From SXVE01 sp036388895 (GTDB taxonomy: Bacteria; Acidobacteriota; Blastocatellia; Pyrinomonadales; Pyrinomonadaceae): a DNA stretch of 64,000 nucleotides. Location of the stretch: assembly GCA_036388895.1 (NCBI GenBank), contig DASVQY010000002.1, forward strand, positions 248,001 to 312,000. Direction: 5' to 3'. The notes beneath the pieces are model-generated. The model was not told where the DNA came from and did no database searches. It saw only the letters and a program-made list of their open reading frames with translations. The position numbers and the translations under genes were made by a program. This document shows positions 51,328-60,048 of this stretch, piece by piece; position 1 is the first letter of the stretch, and the number at the start of each line of letters is the position of its first letter.

Positions 51328-53319
51328 TTATCTGCCCATAACGTCGAACGCCTGCAAGCGATTGCCGTCTGCCGAATAAAGCAAGCCGACGGTTTCATCG
51401 GTTGTAAAACGCGGGTCGGGTTCGGAGATTAACGCAAATCGAGCATCTTGTCCGGTGTGAACGTTTACGCCGACCAAGCCTTTTTTGTCGAACGGGCGCG
51501 GCAAATCTGTGTAAAAATACATATAATTTCCGCGAAACTCAGCCAGACGTTTGCGGCGCAGAAAGTAATTGGAAAGTTTTTCGATTTGTCGAACGGGATC
51601 AATCCGGTCAATCAAACTTTCCTGCAAATCCGCGCGCGAAGGCGTTGCTCGGTCAATTGCGCTGCCGATGATTCTTCCGCGAACATTTGAAACATTCGGA
51701 ACATTTATCTGTAAACCGCTCGAAACGGTTGATTGCAAACTGTTCAAACGATTAATAAGATTCGGCGTTCTCGCTGAAATTCCGTAAACATTGATTTTGT
51801 TTATCGCGTAATTTTTCGCCGAATTGCTCGCCAGCGTCGTCAAATCAAACGAAGAAAAGCGCATTGATTTCAAACCCGACCAGCGTAGCGATAAAGCCGA
51901 CCGCGCCAAGCTCGCGCCGCGAGCGATATTCAAAGCCGAGGTCGCCAAACCGCCGTATCGAAAATAAAGCGCCGTCGCCCGCAGAGCAATTCCGGCAATC
52001 GTGCGAAAAACGCCGCGCCCCGGGGCTTTATGTTTCACGCGCCAAACTTCTCGATTTTGGATTTTGGATTTTGGATTTTGGATTTCGAGAAACGAATTTT
52101 GAATTTTGAATTCATTTTGAGCTTTAACCCGTGAACCCTGAATCTGAAAAGCAGCTATTTCGTCACGTCCACCAATCACTGCTTCGCCGCTTTCATTTAT
52201 TAGAATGAATTGCGCTCGCTCAACATCGTGCTCAAACTTTTCAATTCTTTTGCCGTTCTTCGCGTCAATCGTTATCAAATCGTCTTTGTCAGCGATCAAA
52301 ATCGTGTTTGGGTCGGAGAAAACGAAATTCGTCAAACCTTTGTCCGCGCCTTTGTAACGCCACAAAGTTTTCCCGTTTTCCGTGTCAATCGCCGAAACTC
52401 CGAACGAGCCTTTTTCTTCCGTTTCGCCGTCTTTAATGCGCGTAAATTGCCCGCCGGTTCTGACGTACAAAACGTTTCCGACAATCGCCATTTCCGGCGT
52501 CACGCCCAAATCTTTCGCTTCCCACTCGATTTTTCCGCTGCGGCGATTAATGGCGCGAACTTTTCCGCGTCCGGAAGTGTAAAGGTGTTTTTCATCGAAA
52601 ACCGGATCGGCTTCAGTCAAAGCGAGACCGCCTTCGTTTATTTTGAATTTTTCGCGCTCGCCTTCTTTTCCGGTTTGGGCGTCGAAGCTCGTCGCGCCTT
52701 CGTAAAAAAGATAAAGTCTGCCGTCGAGAATCAAAGGCGGGCGATAATTGTCTAATGTAAAAGCGACTTCGCCGAGATTTTCGCCGAAACGCGCGGGCAT
52801 CATTTCAACGTCTGATTCGAGTTGTTTTTTCCAAAGCTCTTCGCCGTCGGAAAGTCGCAAAACGTGAACGACCGGCTCGCGTTTCAATTCTTCGCCGATG
52901 CTGCCCTTCGCTTTTTTCACCAGAACGACGGCGAGCAAATCCTGTTCGGGCTCGACCGCGAGCTGCATCACGTCGCCTTTTACCTTTTCGCTTCGCCAGA
53001 TGCTCGCGCCGGAAAGCAAGTCAATCGCTTCGACGCGCGATTTATTTCCTAAATCAAGGGAAAGCAGAATCAAATCGGTCGCTGGAATCGGCGTGATTGA
53101 AGTTTCATCCAAACCTTTATGATTTCTCCGCCAAAGCCGCTCGCCCGTCTGCCCGTCAATCGCGTAAAGCGCATTATCGGTTCCTGCTAAAACGATTCCG
53201 AAATCGGTGGTTTGATAAAATTGAATTTTAGAATCGAGATTGGCTTGCCAAACCGGTTGAGCGTTTGAATTAGCTGCAAAGAAACACAAAAGACATAAAA
53301 GTAAAACGAAAACTTTCAT
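51328..53319 (-). CDS. Secreted PQQ-like beta-propeller protein
   Basis: About 663 residues with a signal peptide (MKVFVLLLCLLCFF ... SNAQ; ATG 53319 chosen over 53343, which adds eight non-signal residues). Repeated propeller blades of the PQQ/BamB type carry the WRR/LWR pattern: ALYAIDGQTGERLWRR, VEAIDLLSGASIWR, VRAINRRSGKIEWEAKDL, VSAIDTENGKTLWRYKG, ITIDAKNGKRIEKFE. Around residue 405-425 a repeat-encoded stretch (EFKIQNSFLEIQNPKSKIQN) interrupts the last blade. The C-terminal 200 residues have no recognised domain. No enzyme activity is implied by the fold. Confidence 0.78.
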   Translation of the reverse strand: MKVFVLLLCLLCFFAANSNAQPVWQANLDSKIQFYQTTDFGIVLAGTDNALYAIDGQTGERLWRRNHKGLDETSITPIPATDLILLSLDLGNKSRVEAIDLLSGASIWRSEKVKGDVMQLAVEPEQDLLAVVLVKKAKGSIGEELKREPVVHVLRLSDGEELWKKQLESDVEMMPARFGENLGEVAFTLDNYRPPLILDGRLYLFYEGATSFDAQTGKEGEREKFKINEGGLALTEADPVFDEKHLYTSGRGKVRAINRRSGKIEWEAKDLGVTPEMAIVGNVLYVRTGGQFTRIKDGETEEKGSFGVSAIDTENGKTLWRYKGADKGLTNFVFSDPNTILIADKDDLITIDAKNGKRIEKFEHDVERAQFILINESGEAVIGGRDEIAAFQIQGSRVKAQNEFKIQNSFLEIQNPKSKIQNREVWRVKHKAPGRGVFRTIAGIALRATALYFRYGGLATSALNIARGASLARSALSLRWSGLKSMRFSSFDLTTLASNSAKNYAINKINVYGISARTPNLINRLNSLQSTVSSGLQINVPNVSNVRGRIIGSAIDRATPSRADLQESLIDRIDPVRQIEKLSNYFLRRKRLAEFRGNYMYFYTDLPRPFDKKGLVGVNVHTGQDARFALISEPDPRFTTDETVGLLYSADGNRLQAFDVMGR
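52051..52120. repeat. GGATTTT / GAATTTT repeat inside the propeller coding sequence
   Basis: GATTTTGGATTTTGGATTTT and further copies, then GAATTTTGAATTTTGAATTC, in frame within the gene. It encodes low-complexity IQNPKSKIQN-type residues. The same units occur next to the CBS gene and in the EEP nuclease N-terminus. Confidence 0.8.
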
Positions 53320-53329
53320 ACGTTTATTA

Positions 53330-53398
53330 TCCACAAAAAACACGAAATAACACTAATTTTTGTGTCGTTTCGTGTGATGCGGATACAATGAAAAAGTT
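53330..53398. repeat. Short imperfect palindrome
   Basis: ACAAAAAACACGAAATAACAC versus GTGTCGTTTCGTGTGATG, upstream of the propeller gene. Its arms share CACGAAA with the large palindrome at 43938-44114. Confidence 0.45.
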
Positions 53399-53399
53399 T

Positions 53400-53927
53400 T
53401 TATGAGAAGAAAGAAATTATTTTTTGCCAAATCATTGACACAAAGTTTTCTGAGGAATTATTTTTCGGAATTTGTCGTTCAGGTTCTTCAAAAACTTTTC
53501 CTTCGCCGTATTCGCGTTTCATTTTCTGCTGATTGAATTTTCCGATTGAGCAATAATTTATGTAAAGCGGAATCTTTGCTTCTTTATTTTCATAAGCATA
53601 AACCATAACCTTGCTGCCGATTTCCGGATTGTATTGACAACTGGATGAAATATTTGTTTCCACTATAATTTCCGAATTTTCAATCCCTTTCCAGGCACGG
53701 AGAACTTTGAATTTTATTGCTTGGAAGCCATCAGTAATCCTTGCTTTACTCCAAGTTATTTCTCTCTTTTCACCTTTTTCAATAACTTCGCCATAAAAAA
53801 TTGCCTTAACTTCCTTTAGGTACTTGCTATGATCCGCCTCTGAAATATTTTCCATATTTGCACAAGTGCAAGCAAAACCGTCGGAAATTCCAAATAATAA
53901 AATAACAATCGAAGCGAGAATTTTCAT
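53400..53927 (-). CDS. Exported NTR/TIMP-like domain protein
   Basis: A 175-residue protein whose signal peptide ends just before the mature N-terminal CTCANME. The Cys-x-Cys start, the AIFYGEVIEKGEKRE strand, FKVLRAWKGIENSEIIVET, and the SSCQYN and YINYCSIG cysteines fit the netrin/TIMP-like OB-fold found in secreted bacterial proteins. It may bind proteins or metal; role unknown. It follows the anti-sigma gene by six bases and may share its transcript. Confidence 0.7.
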   Translation of the reverse strand: MKILASIVILLFGISDGFACTCANMENISEADHSKYLKEVKAIFYGEVIEKGEKREITWSKARITDGFQAIKFKVLRAWKGIENSEIIVETNISSSCQYNPEIGSKVMVYAYENKEAKIPLYINYCSIGKFNQQKMKREYGEGKVFEEPERQIPKNNSSENFVSMIWQKIISFFS

Positions 53928-53933
53928 AAAACT

Positions 53934-55097
53934 TCACTGAATTCGATACGCTTTGTTTTTCCAGATCACTACAACCGTTCCGCCCAAATTGTCGGCAATC
54001 GAACGCAAACCGGAATCCGATTTTTTATATTCTTCGGAACCGCGCGAAACGTTTATTGTGCTTTGACCGCTGTAAGCCGAATCGTACCAGACTCCGTCGC
54101 GGCGATTGAAAGTTTTTCCGCCGATTTGTTTGTTCGCTTCGTTCGATGATTCGGCGTTCAAATTTTTGGCGAGGCGTTTATCTTTATTATCGGCTTTTGC
54201 CGGCGATGCGGGCTTGGCGAGTGAAGCGGCGGGCGGCGCGGCGGCAGTTCTTAATTTTTCGCTGTCTTCCGCTTCTTCGGCAGTTTGTTTACTGTTCAAA
54301 ACTTGATTTCCCGTTGCGCTGTCCGCCGTTGTGACGGTTTGCCGCGTCTCCGCGTCGTTTTCGGTCACGGTTTTTTGCGCTTCACGAGCGGTTTGGGTTG
54401 ATGTCGTCTCTTTTTTCTCCGAAGCCGTGTTGCCGCCGCTCGAATTAGCGTTCAATCTTTGCTGCGCGCTGTTATTCGCGCTCGCTGCCGTCGAAGCGTT
54501 TGATAAACCAATTGCTGCGGAATTTGACGACGTTGCGGTCGTGTTCATATTTCCCGCCGTCATATTCGTATTCGGCATCGTTTCGGAAATTGTAAATTCC
54601 GGTTCGATTCCGGCGCTCGGACCGCTTGCCGTCGGCTGATTCTCGGCAACTTGCGAAATTTCGGCGCTGCGCGAATCGCCGCCGTTTTGCATAATCGAAA
54701 AAGCGAGAAAACCGCCCAACAAAACGACGAGCGCGCCCAAAGCGTAAGCCGGATTCGGAAAGGCGAAAAGCCGCCGGTACCAGGGAATATTCGCCGCCGC
54801 GACGATTTTCGGCGAAACGGCGGAAGGTTCGGTAACAACTTTCGTTTCCGAATCGAGCGAAATTACATTTGAAAGAATCTTTCGGCAGCGGTCGCAATCG
54901 GCGAAATGCGCGACATATTTAATCCGCGTTTTTTCGGGCAAAGCATTTTCGGCGAAAGCGGAAATTTCATCGGCGTCGAGGTGAGCGAATTTAAGATTCG
55001 CTTTTCCGACTTCGGAATTGTTCGCCGCGAGCGCAGTTTCGCCTTTCGCCGTTTGACGAAGAAGAGCGTCTATTTCCTTGTCGAATCCTTCTGTCAT
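53934..55097 (-). CDS. Membrane anti-sigma factor with zinc-finger-like domain
   Basis: A 387-residue protein. The cytoplasmic N-terminal part has a ZAS/zf-HC2 motif (H-x3-C-x2-C in AHFADCDRC, with an upstream His in KFAHLDADE). One transmembrane helix (ALGALVVLLGGFLAFSIM, about 117-134) follows. A long Asn/Ser/Thr/Ala-rich periplasmic linker leads to a compact C-terminal domain (GGKTFNRRDGVWYDSAY ... NLGGTVVVIWKNKAYRI). It would hold the adjacent ECF sigma factor inactive until a periplasmic signal. Cognate sigma gene lies directly upstream. Confidence 0.82.
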   Translation of the reverse strand: MTEGFDKEIDALLRQTAKGETALAANNSEVGKANLKFAHLDADEISAFAENALPEKTRIKYVAHFADCDRCRKILSNVISLDSETKVVTEPSAVSPKIVAAANIPWYRRLFAFPNPAYALGALVVLLGGFLAFSIMQNGGDSRSAEISQVAENQPTASGPSAGIEPEFTISETMPNTNMTAGNMNTTATSSNSAAIGLSNASTAASANNSAQQRLNANSSGGNTASEKKETTSTQTAREAQKTVTENDAETRQTVTTADSATGNQVLNSKQTAEEAEDSEKLRTAAAPPAASLAKPASPAKADNKDKRLAKNLNAESSNEANKQIGGKTFNRRDGVWYDSAYSGQSTINVSRGSEEYKKSDSGLRSIADNLGGTVVVIWKNKAYRIQ

Positions 55098-55165
55098 TTA
55101 CCCGTTAACATTTCTCATCTGCCGCTTTTTTATGTTCGATGAGGAATGTTCAATATCAGAACGCC

Positions 55166-56134
55166 TTATTTGTAAAATTCTTGCACGAGCGCCGCGACGA
55201 GCAAAATGGCGAACATTTTTTCCAGATTGACGCCGAGTTCAGACGCCGTTTCCGACAAATATCGTTTGATTTCCGCATCGTTCCAGCCGTGCCGGTTTTT
55301 CAAAATTTTCTCGACCGATTTGCGAATTTCCGTCTGCACGCGAACCAGTTTGCGGCTCGCCGTCGCTTCGTGAAAGCCCAGAGCCGCGCCGATGTCTTTT
55401 AATTTCAAATCGTCGAAATAATAAAGTTTCAAGATTAATTTATCTTCCGCTTCAAGTTCGTCAATCGCTTGTTTCAACGCTTCGGCAACGTCTTTTTGCG
55501 TCTGTTTTTCGGAAAAAATCTGTTCGGGATCGTCCGCGTGCGCGACGACTTTCGCGTTTTCGTTTTTTTCGGAAGACTCGTTCGTCAGATTCTCGAATTC
55601 TCTGGTTTCTTCGATTTGCACGAACTTCGATTGTTTGCGGTATGCGTCAATCGCCAGCTGCGAAACGATGGCGCGAAGCCATCCGGCGAGACTTCCGCGC
55701 CCGGAATAATACGAAAGCTTTGTTTTTAGCTTTCCTTCTTTATCGTGTTTTAACCCGTAAAGCTCCGCCCAAATCGAACTCGCCAAATCTTCGGCGTCGT
55801 CATTACTGCGCGAAATTTTCCGCGCCGCCGATTTGACGGTCGAATCGAAATTTTTCACCAAATCGTTCCAGGCTTTTTCGTCGCCGCGTTCGCAAGCCAA
55901 AATCAAGCACAAATCATCGGCGCGCATCTCGTCAACAAACGCTTTTATCTCGGCGCCCGAAACGTTTTCATCGTCGCTGAAAAGATATTTTTCGAGCGCC
56001 GCCGCGACGCGCGGGCGTAAATCGCGCGCCGTTAATCCGCGCGAATTTTCAGCGCGCGAAACGAGGCGTTCGATTGATTCATCAATTTGTTTTTCGACTG
56101 CCGGATTCACAAACGAACAGAGTTTAACAGACAT
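55166..56134 (-). CDS. ECF-type RNA polymerase sigma factor
   Basis: A 322-residue sigma-70-family factor. Region 2 is visible in LVKNFDSTVKSAARKISRSN and AEDLASSIWAELYG, with a WLRAIVSQLAIDAYRK segment. Region 4 is in LKQAIDELEAEDKLILKLYY and LKLKDIGAALGFHEATASRKL. It is longer than common ECF factors, with about 85 residues before region 2 and about 40 after region 4. The gene pairs with the anti-sigma gene 68 bases downstream on the same strand. Regulon unknown. Confidence 0.85.
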   Translation of the reverse strand: MSVKLCSFVNPAVEKQIDESIERLVSRAENSRGLTARDLRPRVAAALEKYLFSDDENVSGAEIKAFVDEMRADDLCLILACERGDEKAWNDLVKNFDSTVKSAARKISRSNDDAEDLASSIWAELYGLKHDKEGKLKTKLSYYSGRGSLAGWLRAIVSQLAIDAYRKQSKFVQIEETREFENLTNESSEKNENAKVVAHADDPEQIFSEKQTQKDVAEALKQAIDELEAEDKLILKLYYFDDLKLKDIGAALGFHEATASRKLVRVQTEIRKSVEKILKNRHGWNDAEIKRYLSETASELGVNLEKMFAILLVAALVQEFYK

Positions 56135-56383
56135 TGCGAACTTTTTAGAAGTTCCGTCTTTTGATAAATTAGAAAATATTTCGCCTTCGTTATTAATTAT
56201 TGAATTTGTTAAAGTTAATATTACGAACAGTAAAAATTTCGATTTTCGATTAAGGAAGATAATTGTATTATGAGTCGCTGGCGCGGGCGTTGGGAAAACT
56301 TCTGAGAACTCGCCGTAAAAGGCGGTCCGCCGGTTCGGGGGACGAAATTAACGGCGTGGCGAATTCCGCCGCTTTGGAACGCA

Positions 56384-56842
56384 TTGCGGGAAAACAATTT
56401 ACCGATTCCCGAAGGTTCGAGCGTGCCGCAAAAACAGAAACTTTTACTAAAATCTACGAATGACGTTTTAGCGGCTGTCGCCGACGATGTGCGCAACGGT
56501 TTGCTCGAAACCGTCGGCGTTGAAAGCGAGCTTTCCACCGACGGTGGACGCTGCTCGATGGTCTTGGATTTGCCCGAACAAACCGATACGAAACTTATCG
56601 CGCGAGCGATTGATGCCGAAAACATCGAAGCGTGGCTCGACGAACAAAACAAAGTTCACGTCGCAATAAATCCCTGGTATTCGACAAAAGACGTTGATCA
56701 AACCGTGCTGTGCACGATCAAGGTAATTCACGTTCTGCTCGGGATGCACGCCGGCGACAAGGCGAAACCGAAAAATTTGAAAGAGAAATTGATTCGGTCA
56801 ATAACAGAAATTTTGCAGATTCAGAAGGAAATAAGAAAATAA
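56384..56842 (+). CDS. Hypothetical protein, probably 5'-interrupted
   Basis: 152 residues in the uninterrupted part, from TTG 56384. No family recognised. The segment LDLPEQTDTKLIARAIDAENIEAWLDEQNKVHVAINPWYSTKDVDQ looks like a folded cytoplasmic domain and the C-terminus is basic and helical. The same frame extends upstream to ATG 56270, preceded by AAGGA, and reads MSRWRGRWENF, then TGA at 56303-56305, then ELAVKGGPPVRGTKLTAWRI. The upstream reading is protein-like, so the TTG start may be a consequence of a nonsense mutation. Confidence 0.55.
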   Translation: MRENNLPIPEGSSVPQKQKLLLKSTNDVLAAVADDVRNGLLETVGVESELSTDGGRCSMVLDLPEQTDTKLIARAIDAENIEAWLDEQNKVHVAINPWYSTKDVDQTVLCTIKVIHVLLGMHAGDKAKPKNLKEKLIRSITEILQIQKEIRK

Positions 56843-56932
56843 CATTCGCTGTTTTTGCCCGCGCTTTTATGAACAATAAAGGATTTATTATGAACGCGGA
56901 ACCTTTACGAAAATTCAGTGTCTAATATAAAT

Positions 56933-57571
56933 ATGAAGAGGACATTTTTATTATTTATATTAGCTTTCGCGGTTTTTGTAAACGCATTAGCGCAAAAGGA
57001 AACAGTTATAAAAGGCGGAATTGTAAACGGAAAAGCTAAATATTTACCGAAACCCGAATATCCGCAGGAAGCAAAAGATTTTTGCGCCAGCGGAAAAGTT
57101 GAAGTTGAAGTTTTGATTGATGAAAAAGGCGATGTGATTTCAGCCGAAGCGATTTCCGGCGACGAGCTTTTGCGAAAATCGGCGATTAAAGCGGCTGAAA
57201 AAGCAAAATTCAAACATATAGATGATCTCCCGCCAAAAAAAATAAAAGGAATTCTTGTTTATAACTTTGTGCCCGAACGAAAATGCATTGTGATAAATCG
57301 CGTAGTTAATAAAAGAGCTAAATATTTAACCGAACCGATTTACCCGAAAAGTTGTCGCTGCGAGGGAATTATAAAAGTCAGGATTGTAGTTGATACGAGC
57401 GGAGATGTAATTTCCGCAAGAGCTGATTCGGGAAATCCTTTATTGCGTATATCAGGGATTGAAGCCGCTCGAAAAACAAAGTTTTACCCGAGCTTTATTA
57501 ATGGTCCACCGATCTTTGTTGTTGCTTTTTTAGAATATAAATTTTATTCAAACGGTAAAGTTTCAGCGTAA
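56933..57571 (+). CDS. Exported protein with two TonB C-terminal-like domains
   Basis: A 212-residue protein (ATG 56933) with a signal peptide ending ALAQ and two TonB-C-like modules: KYLPKPEYPQEAKDF with VEVEVLIDEKGDVISAEAIS, and KYLTEPIYPKSCRCEG with IKVRIVVDTSGDVISARADS. Canonical TonB has an uncleaved anchor and a Pro-rich spacer; neither is clear here, so it is unlikely to be an energy transducer and may be a peptidoglycan- or receptor-binding protein. Its 3' end overlaps the converging hydrolase gene by nine bases. Confidence 0.75.
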   Translation: MKRTFLLFILAFAVFVNALAQKETVIKGGIVNGKAKYLPKPEYPQEAKDFCASGKVEVEVLIDEKGDVISAEAISGDELLRKSAIKAAEKAKFKHIDDLPPKKIKGILVYNFVPERKCIVINRVVNKRAKYLTEPIYPKSCRCEGIIKVRIVVDTSGDVISARADSGNPLLRISGIEAARKTKFYPSFINGPPIFVVAFLEYKFYSNGKVSA

Positions 57572-58576
57572 ATGCTTGCGTAAATAACTCACAATCTTCC
57601 AACCATCAAAATAAACCCACGGTTTTTCACCAAGCGTGTAGTGTCCGCACGGAATTTTTACAACGTCGTGTTCGATTTTGTGTTCGCGTAAAGCTCGCAT
57701 CATATCGCGCGATAAATCTACGGGAAAAGTTAAATCGTAAAGCGTGTAAATGTAGCGTTGCGGGCGCGGCGGCATTTTGGCGAGCTTTTCCATATAAACC
57801 ATCGGCGAAATTGGCAGCCAGAATTCGCGCAGCTCATCCAGAGAAATATTGCCGATTAATCCTTCTTTGACGTGATACGTCGAAAGTCCCTGCCAGACGA
57901 CGTCGGCGACATAGCCGGAAACGTGGTTGAAAACTCCGGCGTCAATCGTCAGATCGTGCGCGAAAGCGAAAAATCCGACACACGAACCGATGCTCGTGCC
58001 GACGACGCCGACTTTTTCGTAGCCATGTTCTTTCAGCCAGCGAACCGCGCTGCGCGTGTCAACGACCGATTGCCTTAAGCTCTGCAAAGTTCGCCCGACG
58101 TTCGGCGCGACCAGATAATCGGCGCGTTCGAGTTCGGGCGGCATACGCTCTTCGTGATACGGCAAGGTTAGACGCAAAGCCGAGACGCCGACGCGGTTGA
58201 AAACTTTGCACAAATCGAAATAAGTTCCGGCTTTTGCATTCCAGTGCGGAAGAACGACGACCGCCGATTTTTTATTTTCCGCGTGCGGGAAAAATCTTGC
58301 GCGAACCGTGTTGTTTTCAACTGAAGTTGTTTCAATCGCGCTCGTCCACGAGAGTTGATTGTTTTCTAATTTGTAATCTTTTATCTCCGGCGAAAAGAAA
58401 AATTCGTCGCTGTTTTCTAAAACTTTTTTCGTATAGCGACGGAAAAACTCGCGCGGATTCACGCCATTCGCGGTTACATCTATAAATTCTACTCCCCAGC
58501 CGAACGGATGCACGACGCGGTTGTCGTTGAGATAAGCGAAATAGCGTTCGCGCCGGTGCATATATCGTTTGAGCAT
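57563..58576 (-). CDS. Alpha/beta hydrolase-family protein
   Basis: A 337-residue alpha/beta-hydrolase-fold protein without a signal peptide. The nucleophile elbow is GTSIGSCVGF with Ser in the G-x-S-x-G context, and the catalytic His is in IPCGHYTLGE. AVVVLPHWNAKAG and LRLTLPYHEERMPPELE fit the PF09752-like group. Substrate unknown; esterase or peptidase activity is possible. Standalone gene. Confidence 0.8.
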   Translation of the reverse strand: MLKRYMHRRERYFAYLNDNRVVHPFGWGVEFIDVTANGVNPREFFRRYTKKVLENSDEFFFSPEIKDYKLENNQLSWTSAIETTSVENNTVRARFFPHAENKKSAVVVLPHWNAKAGTYFDLCKVFNRVGVSALRLTLPYHEERMPPELERADYLVAPNVGRTLQSLRQSVVDTRSAVRWLKEHGYEKVGVVGTSIGSCVGFFAFAHDLTIDAGVFNHVSGYVADVVWQGLSTYHVKEGLIGNISLDELREFWLPISPMVYMEKLAKMPPRPQRYIYTLYDLTFPVDLSRDMMRALREHKIEHDVVKIPCGHYTLGEKPWVYFDGWKIVSYLRKHLR

Positions 58577-58698
58577 AAGGATTTATGGTAGGAAAATGAA
58601 CCGAGATTGGCAAATTCAAGGAAAAATAAACGAAGCGGAAGCGATGAACAGGTAAAGAAATATTTGATAAATGCTTTTTCTTCAGCAATTATGAATTT

Positions 58699-59838
58699 TT
58701 AAGCCGCGGCTGATTTTGAACGCAAAACCTTTTCATAGAAAGCGATGTATTGCGGAATGATTTTTTCGGAGCTGTAACGCGAAATCGCCAGCTCGCGCCC
58801 GCGTCTGCCGAACGCGCGGCGCATTTCTTCATCGCTTAATAACCGCAAACAATCATCGCTCATTTTTTCCGTATCGCCGACATCGCTCATAAAACCGGTT
58901 TCGCCGTCGTTTATGACTTCGGGAATGCCGCCAACGCGCGAAGCGACGACCGGAACTTCGCAGGCTTGCGCTTCGAGCGCGGCGAGACCAAACGATTCGA
59001 GTTCGGACGGTAAAAGCGAAACGTCGGATACGCCCAGATAATCGGCGATTTTCGCCTGTTTTCCGACGAATTCGGTTTTGTCCAAAACATTTAAAGTGCG
59101 GGCGCGATGATGAACCGCCGAATATTCCGGTCCGTCGCCGACCATCACGAGTCGCGCGTCGCCGCCTTTCTGCAAAACTTTCGCTAAAATCTCGACGCAG
59201 TCAACCGGACGTTTGACTGCGCGGAAATTTGAGACGTGAACAAGAATCCGCTCGCCGTTCGGCGCGAGCTGGTTTCGCAGAGGCGAATCGGGAAGTTTTT
59301 GATAATGCTTTTCGCAGATAAAATTCGGAATTACTTCAACTTCATCAAAGTCAAAAGTTTCAATCGTCGCCTGTTTCAAAAACTTGGAAACTGCGGTCAC
59401 CCCGTCCGATTGCTGCAAGCCGTAGCGCGTGATCGGCATATAACTTCTGTCCGCGCCGACGAGTGTTATATCCGTTCCGTGCAGCGTCGTAATGATCGGC
59501 AAATAACGCAGATGTTTGATAGATTCGCGCGCCAGAATCGCCGAGATCGAGTGCGGAATCGCGTAATGAACGTGCAGTAAATCGAGATTTTCCGAACGCG
59601 CGACGGTCGCCATTTTCGTCGCTAGCGCAAGTCCGTAAGGCTGGTGCTCGAACAGCGGGTACGACATCATTTCGACTTCGTGAAACTGAATTTTGTCATT
59701 TAGTTCCATCAAACGCGTCGGCAAACTCGACGCAATGAAATGAACCGTATGACCGCGTAACGCGAGCTCGCGCCCGAGTTCCGACCCGACAATGCCGCTG
59801 CCGCCGTAAGAAGGATAAACCGTGATGCCGATGTTCAT
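58699..59838 (-). CDS. bshA: N-acetyl-alpha-D-glucosaminyl L-malate synthase BshA
   Basis: A 379-residue GT4 glycosyltransferase that makes the first intermediate of bacillithiol from UDP-GlcNAc and L-malate. The N-terminus NIGITVYPSYGGSGIVGSEL, HVHYAIPHSISAILAR, TTLHGTDITLVGADRSY and the donor site LLPSELESFGLAALEAQACE are characteristic of BshA. ATG 59838 is preferred to TTG 59844. It implies bacillithiol as low-molecular-weight thiol; bshB and bshC are not in the window. Confidence 0.93.
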   Translation of the reverse strand: MNIGITVYPSYGGSGIVGSELGRELALRGHTVHFIASSLPTRLMELNDKIQFHEVEMMSYPLFEHQPYGLALATKMATVARSENLDLLHVHYAIPHSISAILARESIKHLRYLPIITTLHGTDITLVGADRSYMPITRYGLQQSDGVTAVSKFLKQATIETFDFDEVEVIPNFICEKHYQKLPDSPLRNQLAPNGERILVHVSNFRAVKRPVDCVEILAKVLQKGGDARLVMVGDGPEYSAVHHRARTLNVLDKTEFVGKQAKIADYLGVSDVSLLPSELESFGLAALEAQACEVPVVASRVGGIPEVINDGETGFMSDVGDTEKMSDDCLRLLSDEEMRRAFGRRGRELAISRYSSEKIIPQYIAFYEKVLRSKSAAA

Positions 59839-59888
59839 TAGCAAATAGTTAAACGCAAATTTCGGATAGAAGCAAGACGTGACAGAAT

Positions 59889-60048
59889 AGCCGCAAAAGG
59901 CACAAAAGGCGCAAAAAACTATAATGAGATACAGGTGAAAGCGAATTTAGCGGAAAGTTGCGGATAATTTTTTGATAAAAACAAATCTGCGTCTTTCGCG
60001 TGCTTTTCGCTTCTTCTTTTTTGCGTTTTTTGCGCCTTTTATGGCTAA
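59889..60048. repeat. AAAAGGCGCAAAAAAC palindrome
   Basis: AAAAGGCGCAAAAAAC (59904-59919) has a perfect 16-bp inverted copy at 60025-60040. The outer parts AGCCGCAAAAGGCAC and TTTTATGGCT pair partly. The right arm ends at the stop codon of the interrupted sugar dehydrogenase gene. Confidence 0.8.
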
